Positions 7,429 to 10,760 of a stretch of DNA of 10,760 nucleotides are shown one piece after another. A model generated the notes under the pieces. That model saw only the letters and a list, made by a program, of their open reading frames with translations. It was not told the DNA's origin and did not search any database. Every line of letters starts with the position of its first letter. Position 1 is the first letter of the stretch. This DNA is from an uncultured Bacteroidota bacterium (GTDB taxonomy: Bacteria > Bacteroidota > Ignavibacteria > UBA10030 > UBA8401): NCBI GenBank assembly GCA_937920105.1, contig CALETH010000030.1:1-10760 (forward strand). The letters are read 5' to 3'. The translations under genes and the position numbers were made by a program.

Positions 7429-7942
7429 TACAATCATATAATACAATACCGTACGCAACGGCAACATTGAGAGATTGTTTATATCCAAACATGGGAATTT
7501 CTATAGACATATCTGCCTGCTCAATAATTTCTTTTGAAACTCCCGTGATTTCATTTCCCACCACAATACACAATGGAAAATCTTTTTGTTGAAGAATATA
7601 GTAGGGTTTGCTTTCCGTTGTTAATTCCACCACACAAATTTTAACATTCTGTTTTTTTAGTACTGCAATTGCATCTAACGGATTTTGATAATATTCCCAC
7701 GGAACAGTTTTGGTTGCATCAAGAGCAGTTTTTTCGATTTCTTTGCGAGGAGGAGTTGGTGTAAAACCGGTGAGAAATAATTTGCTGAGCATTGCACCAT
7801 CAGAACTGCGAAAGAGAGAGCCAACGTTGTATAAACTTCTAATATTATCTGCTAAAGCATAAATAGGAAAGCGTTCACGAGAAGAAATATCGGGAAGAGG
7901 TGTACGGTGTTGGGCAATTTCATCGTGAGAAAGTTTTCGCAT
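7397..7942 (-). CDS. TrmH/SpoU-family RNA 2'-O-methyltransferase
   Basis: The 181-aa product is a minimal SPOUT methyltransferase, which uses S-adenosylmethionine to methylate ribose 2'-OH in tRNA or rRNA. Motif 1 is ALADNIRSLYNVGSLFRSSDG (29-49), with the conserved Asn-x-x-x-x-Arg pattern. Motif 2 is CIVVGNEITGVSKEI (125-139), and motif 3, which forms the trefoil-knot SAM site, is IEIPMFGYKQSLNVAVAYGIVLYD (147-170). It lacks the N-terminal substrate-binding domain of RlmB-type enzymes, so the RNA target cannot be read from sequence. The MRKLS start and TPTPPRKEIEKTALDAT segment resemble small TrmH proteins of Bacteroidetes/Chlorobi-type genomes. It is on the same strand as purK-purE but 194 nt downstream of purE, with a palindrome between. 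No strong Shine-Dalgarno is seen. Confidence 0.92.
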   Translation of the reverse strand: MRKLSHDEIAQHRTPLPDISSRERFPIYALADNIRSLYNVGSLFRSSDGAMLSKLFLTGFTPTPPRKEIEKTALDATKTVPWEYYQNPLDAIAVLKKQNVKICVVELTTESKPYYILQQKDFPLCIVVGNEITGVSKEIIEQADMSIEIPMFGYKQSLNVAVAYGIVLYDCIRILSHPMLK

Positions 7943-7993
7943 ACGACTATGTTTTTCTAAAACTATGATTGAATGATATAATGATTATCTATG

Positions 7994-8084
7994 AGAGTAC
8001 TGAAAGATTGTCATTCCGACTTGTCCCGTATATATCGGGAGCGTAGCGAGGAATCTTTAAACGACATGGATTTTACAGTACTCT
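7994..8084. repeat. Nested palindromic element between trmH and purE
   Basis: Outer arms AGAGTACTG (7994-8002) and CAGTACTCT (8076-8084) are a perfect 9-bp inverted repeat. Just inside the left arm is AAAGATT (8003-8009), matched by AATCTTT (8052-8058). Inside these are TGTCATTCC against GGAAT, and TCCCG against CGGGA flanking TATATAT. TGTCATTCC, TTGTCCC, GGGAGC and GGAATC also occur in the left hairpin of the element at 6653-6753, so this looks like a single-hairpin relative. It is the main content of the 194-nt gap 7943-8136 and may act as the 3' end of the purK-purE transcript, though no U-run follows. Confidence 0.75.
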
Positions 8085-8131
8085 ATGAAGTAAAAAGTAG
8101 AATAAGGAAATAAAAATTTCATCATTATTTT

Positions 8132-8159
8132 TCCTTCTAACTCTTGACTTCTAACTTCT
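8132..8159. repeat. Imperfect 7-bp tandem repeat at the 3' end of purE
   Basis: Four successive heptamers TCCTTCT, AACTCTT, GACTTCT and AACTTCT (plus strand) span the purE stop codon. On the coding strand this is an AGAAGTT-type simple repeat that encodes the last residues of PurE (QKLEVKS and stop). Confidence 0.5.
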
Positions 8160-8661
8160 GATGAATTCTCCGAGATTTCTCTTTTGATTCTTTTTCTAAT
8201 TTCTTTTTATATGCAATTAATTTTTGCAAAAGTTTTTTATCAGAAGTTGCTAAAATTTGTAGAGCAAGAAGTCCGGCATTTTTTGCGTTGCCAATGGCAA
8301 CTGTTGCAACAGGAACACCTCCGGGCATTTGCACAATAGAAAGGAGGGAATCTAAGCCATCCAACGATGAAGTTTTGATTGGAACGCCAATAACTGGCAA
8401 CGGAAAATGTGAAGCGGACATTCCTGGTAAATGTGCAGCGCCGCCTGCACCCGCAATGATGACTTTGATTCCGCGTTTGTGAGCAGTGGAAGCATAGTGT
8501 GCCATGAAATTTGGTGTACGGTGTGCAGAAACAATATCCACTTCGCAAGCAACGCCAAACTCTTTACATACTGCAATGGCCTCTTTCATGGTAGGAAAAT
8601 CAGAATCACTTCCCATAATAATTCCCACTACAGCATTTTTTTTTGGAGATGTTTTTTTCAT
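8137..8661 (-). CDS. purE: 5-(carboxyamino)imidazole ribonucleotide mutase, class I PurE
   Basis: PurE rearranges N5-CAIR, made by PurK, to CAIR in de novo purine synthesis. The 174-aa protein has the class I signatures GSDSD (17-21), SAHRTP (45-50), AGAGGAAHLPGM (70-81), GVPIKTSSLDGLDSLLSIVQMPGGVPVATVAIG (92-124) and NAGLLALQIL (128-137). The presence of PurK next door supports the mutase class. The C-terminal tail after about residue 145 (KKLEKESKEKSRRIHQKLEVKS) is longer and more charged than the usual ending, and its last codons lie in a 7-bp repeat. No Shine-Dalgarno precedes ATG 8661. A TATAAT on the minus strand (8689-8684) could be a -10 box, but its -35 is unconvincing, so transcription from purK is equally possible. 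Confidence 0.96.
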   Translation of the reverse strand: MKKTSPKKNAVVGIIMGSDSDFPTMKEAIAVCKEFGVACEVDIVSAHRTPNFMAHYASTAHKRGIKVIIAGAGGAAHLPGMSASHFPLPVIGVPIKTSSLDGLDSLLSIVQMPGGVPVATVAIGNAKNAGLLALQILATSDKKLLQKLIAYKKKLEKESKEKSRRIHQKLEVKS

Positions 8662-8717
8662 GACAAAATAATTTTAGTGAAATATTATAATCAATTTTGT
8701 TTAGGAAAATATTGAAT

Positions 8718-8803
8718 TTCCCTCCTTTAAGGAGGGAATACAAGGGTGGTCGTTTTTGTCTTTTCCGACCACCCCTAACCCTCCTATAAATAGGAGGGGG
8801 AAG
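8718..8803. repeat. Triple-hairpin intergenic element between purE and purK
   Basis: There are three hairpins in a row. The first is TTCCCTCCTT/AAGGAGGGAA (8718-8738, 10-bp arms, 1-nt loop). The second is GGGTGGTCG/CGACCACCC (8744-8774, 9-bp arms). The third is CCCTCCTAT/ATAGGAGGG (8779-8798, 9-bp arms), followed by a T-run at 8804-8809. The first and third share CCCTCCT/AGGAGGG and sit symmetrically about the middle stem, so the whole unit is a large palindrome. It fills the 153-nt gap between purK and purE and makes an open frame of basic residues that is not a gene. Confidence 0.85.
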
Positions 8804-8814
8804 TTTTTTCCTCA

Positions 8815-9954
8815 TTACACAAAAATTTTCTTTTCTATCTTCAATGCTTTTTGTAAAAGTTCTTTTTGATTTCTTCCTACTAATGTAATGTGTCCCATCT
8901 TTCTGCCAATTCGTGAATGCTCTTTTCCATAAAGATGAAGATGGATTTTATCATCAAAACCAAACAAGTTTTTATAGTTCTGTAAAATATTTTTTGGATT
9001 TTTCTTTCCTAATAAATTTACCATCACTGCAGATGGTAGCACCATTTCTGTTGAACCGAGTGGCAAATCCAAAATTGCACGAATATGATTTTCAAATTGA
9101 GATGTATAACATGCTTCAATTGTATAATGTCCGGAATTGTGCGGACGTGGTGCTAATTCGTTCACCAAAATATTTTCATCTTTTGTAAAAAACATTTCCA
9201 CACCAAATAATCCATATCCTTTTACAGATTCTATTGCAGCAACAGCAATTTCTTGTGCAAGTTTCTTTTTATACAATGAAATTTTTGCTGATGCAAGAAC
9301 AATTTTGCAAATATGATTTTCTTGAATTGTTTCTACTACAGGATACACTTTTGTTTCTTTTTTTGTACGAACAACCATTACGGCAAGTTCCATAGAAAAA
9401 TCAACAAACTTTTCTGCGAGAAGTAATGAATGACGAGAACTCAGTTTTTGACATGCTTGATGAAATGATTTTTTATTATCAACAGTTGCATTACCATAAC
9501 CATCATATCCCATTTTACGAGATTTTAGAATAAATGGTAAACCAAGTTCTTGAGAAATTCTTTGAAAATCTTTTACATAATTTACATCTAAAAATGTTCC
9601 AACAGGAATCCCATACTTTTGCAATGTTTGTTTTTGCAAAAATTTATCTTGAACTAATTTAATGGTATGTGAAGATGGAAAAACTTTTATCCCTTGTTTT
9701 TCTAAAAACAAAAGATGGTGATAATCTATGAATTCATTTTCTAAGGTAACAACCTCGCACTCAGAAGCAAATTTTTTTAGAAGAGAATGATTTTCTATAG
9801 AGCCAATAGTGTGGTAAGGTATTATTTTTCCAGCAGGAGAATTATTTTCGTTATCAAAAATAGCAACAGTGCAGCCAAGTTTTTGTGCTGCATACAGAAA
9901 CATGCGGGCAAGTTGTCCGCCGCCAAGAATTCCAATACGTACAGAAGTATTCAT
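8815..9954 (-). CDS. purK: N5-carboxyaminoimidazole ribonucleotide synthase
   Basis: PurK is an ATP-grasp enzyme that makes N5-CAIR from AIR, ATP and bicarbonate, the step before PurE. The 379-aa protein has the N-terminal Rossmann-like GILGGGQLARM (8-18) and TLENEF (70-75). The ATP-grasp core includes QDKFLQKQ (102-109), PFILKSRKMGYDGYG (140-154), the Mg-binding stretch GVEMFFTKDENILVNELAPRPHNSGHYTIEAC (251-282) and the C-terminal GRKMGHIT (350-357). Length and motif order are normal. It leads purE on the minus strand across a 153-nt gap filled by hairpins, a loose arrangement for a pair that is often adjacent or overlapping. No Shine-Dalgarno is seen; instead the 15-mer TTATTCTTATTTTAA lies 8 nt before ATG 9954, shared with the divergent gene. 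Confidence 0.95.
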   Translation of the reverse strand: MNTSVRIGILGGGQLARMFLYAAQKLGCTVAIFDNENNSPAGKIIPYHTIGSIENHSLLKKFASECEVVTLENEFIDYHHLLFLEKQGIKVFPSSHTIKLVQDKFLQKQTLQKYGIPVGTFLDVNYVKDFQRISQELGLPFILKSRKMGYDGYGNATVDNKKSFHQACQKLSSRHSLLLAEKFVDFSMELAVMVVRTKKETKVYPVVETIQENHICKIVLASAKISLYKKKLAQEIAVAAIESVKGYGLFGVEMFFTKDENILVNELAPRPHNSGHYTIEACYTSQFENHIRAILDLPLGSTEMVLPSAVMVNLLGKKNPKNILQNYKNLFGFDDKIHLHLYGKEHSRIGRKMGHITLVGRNQKELLQKALKIEKKIFV

Positions 9955-9962
9955 AAGTAGTA

Positions 9963-10051
9963 TTAAAATAAGAATAATTTTTGAGAATAGTTCCTTGTTT
10001 TTTTAAAAAAATAAAGATAACTTCTCATGTATTTATTTATTCTTATTTTAA
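9963..10051. promoter_or_regulatory. Perfect 15-bp inverted repeat in the purK / repeat-protein divergent region
   Basis: TTAAAATAAGAATAA (9963-9977) and TTATTCTTATTTTAA (10037-10051) are exact reverse complements, 59 nt apart. Each arm, read toward its gene, is TTATTCTTATTTTAA: 8 nt before the purK ATG and 12 nt before the ATG at 10064. Near the centre is the 14-bp palindrome TTTTTTTAAAAAAA (9998-10011). This could be paired regulator sites, duplicated core promoter/leader elements (TATTCT as a weak -10), or one large cruciform. The right arm runs into the AAGGAG at 10050-10055. Confidence 0.6.
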
Positions 10052-10055
10052 GGAG
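10050..10055 (+). promoter_or_regulatory. Ribosome binding site of the repeat protein
   Basis: AAGGAG lies 8 nt before ATG 10064 and is the strongest Shine-Dalgarno in the window. It fixes the start of the right-edge gene. Confidence 0.75.
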
Positions 10056-10063
10056 CAAAAATT

Positions 10064-10760
10064 ATGAAAAAATACAGTCTTATACTGTTTGTATTTGTTA
10101 CTACACTCTTTTCTCAAACGGAGTTTGATTCTCTTTATACTACTGATGGTGAAGTAAAAACAATGGTTATGAAAGGTGATACCATGTATATCGGTGGAAG
10201 TTTTACTTCTGTTGGTCCATACATTGGGGGAGGTACTATTGTAGACCTTACAACAGGAACACCAGATTTAACATTACCTAAAGTGAATGGTAAAATAAGT
10301 ATTGTTATTCCCGATGGTTCTGGTGGATGGTATATAGGTGGCTTTTTTACCATGGTTGGAAAAACCGCTCGCAACAATATTGCCCATATACTTTCTAATA
10401 AAACACTTGATATGAATTGGAACCCTAATGCAGATGGTACTGTTAATACCATGGTACTATCCGGTTCCATAGTGTATGTGGGAGGTTCTTTTAGTAGTGT
10501 AGGAGATTCATTAAGAAACCGCCTTGCTGCTATTAATACTTCAACTGGTACTGCTACCGTATGGAACCCTAATGCAGATGGTACTGTTAATACCATGGCA
10601 CTATCCGGTTCCACATTGTATGTGGGAGGTTATTTTAGTAGTGTAGGAGGGCAGCCAAGAAACCGCCTTGCTGCTATTAATACTTCAACTGGTACTGTTA
10701 CCGGATGGAACCCTAATGCAGATGGTACTGTTAATACCATGGTACTATCCGGTTCCATAG
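10064..10760 (+). CDS. Secreted tandem-repeat protein (delta-60/DUF5122-like beta-propeller), partial at right edge
   Basis: The frame is open from ATG 10064 to the window end (232 codons, no stop), so the gene continues to the right. MKKYSLILFVFVTTLFSQ is a clear signal peptide. The rest is a repeat protein with the core TMVLSGSxVYVGGSFSSVGGxxRNRLAAINTSTGTVTxWNPNADGTVN. Two diverged units (about 29-72 and 73-118) are followed by near-identical 48-residue units starting at W119, W167 and W215. YVGG.F..VG and WNPN.DG are typical of delta-60 (DUF5122) propeller repeats in secreted or cell-surface proteins of the Ignavibacteria/Bacteroidetes type; I know of no assigned enzyme activity, and the role may be adhesion or surface binding. 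A C-terminal sorting domain would be expected beyond the edge, but this cannot be seen. The antisense frame at 10135-10614 is a by-product of the repeats. Confidence 0.85.
   Translation, partial: MKKYSLILFVFVTTLFSQTEFDSLYTTDGEVKTMVMKGDTMYIGGSFTSVGPYIGGGTIVDLTTGTPDLTLPKVNGKISIVIPDGSGGWYIGGFFTMVGKTARNNIAHILSNKTLDMNWNPNADGTVNTMVLSGSIVYVGGSFSSVGDSLRNRLAAINTSTGTATVWNPNADGTVNTMALSGSTLYVGGYFSSVGGQPRNRLAAINTSTGTVTGWNPNADGTVNTMVLSGSI
10418..10760 (+). repeat. 144-bp in-frame tandem repeat
   Basis: Units begin with TGGAACCCTAATGCAGATGG at 10418, 10562 and 10706, exactly 144 bp (48 codons) apart. The third is cut at 55 bp by the window end. Units 1 and 2 differ at 13 of 144 positions. The visible part of unit 3 is identical to unit 1 and differs from unit 2 at two positions within those 55 bp. 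Confidence 0.95.

Noticed and set aside
6775..7942. AlbA_2/Schlafen-type gene plus methyltransferase as a defence module
   Set aside because: The two genes are convergent, the methyltransferase is a SPOUT RNA enzyme rather than a DNA modification enzyme, and no partner nuclease or ATPase is nearby.
3934..8803. CRISPR-like array
   Set aside because: The repeats are single palindromes scattered between genes, without regular repeat-spacer units or cas genes.
8744..8809. Plus-strand intrinsic terminator (hairpin plus T-run at 8804-8809)
   Set aside because: No plus-strand gene lies upstream of it; the T-run is more likely incidental to the palindromic element.
8606..8815. Minus-strand open frame of 69 aa rich in Arg/Lys/Pro
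   Set aside because: It is read from the triple-hairpin element and overlaps the purE start region; it resembles no protein family.
10135..10614. Minus-strand 159-aa open frame
   Set aside because: It is the antisense of the 144-bp repeats and its own repeats mirror them. The plus frame has a signal peptide and a strong Shine-Dalgarno.
10418..10760. Variable repeat as target of a diversity-generating retroelement
   Set aside because: Differences are not confined to adenines of a template, and no reverse transcriptase or template repeat is present in the window.

Overview
The window is a low-GC bacterial chromosome segment of mostly housekeeping genes, packed with short intergenic palindromic repeats. 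Several protein features fit the Chlorobi/Ignavibacteria side of the FCB group: a small TrmH-type methyltransferase beginning MRKLS, a Rel protein followed directly by RuvX, a secreted TPR-like protein, and a secreted WNPNADG-type repeat protein. This placement is inference from protein style only; no marker such as rRNA is present.

Layout. At the left edge, on the minus strand, is the N-terminal half of a split transketolase (32-832); its C-terminal partner would lie just off the left edge. Rightward from 964 run der (GTPase for ribosome assembly), upp (uracil phosphoribosyltransferase) and a secreted helical-repeat protein, joined by two ATGA start/stop overlaps and headed by a good sigma70-like promoter at 901-929. 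A palindromic element (3934-4014) separates these from rel (ppGpp synthetase/hydrolase) and ruvX, which are 2 nt apart. A second copy of the element (6653-6753) is followed by a protein with an AlbA_2 domain and a winged helix. This gene is convergent with, and overlaps by 32 bp, a TrmH/SpoU RNA methyltransferase gene. The rest of the minus strand is purK-purE (AIR to CAIR in purine synthesis), with large hairpin repeats after purE and between the two genes. At the right edge, diverging from purK, begins a secreted protein made of 48-residue repeats that runs off the window.

The genes serve nucleotide supply and salvage (purK, purE, upp), ppGpp alarmone metabolism (rel), and ribosome or RNA maturation (der, ruvX, trmH). 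I found no convincing new defence or mobile system. The most unusual signals are: (i) the 144-bp tandem repeat at the right edge, where every difference between the two full copies changes an amino acid; (ii) a perfect 15-bp inverted repeat that puts the same 15-mer just upstream of both divergent start codons (purK and the repeat protein); (iii) a family of nested palindromic elements that touches coding starts and possible promoters, including a repeat-derived false N-terminus on rel.
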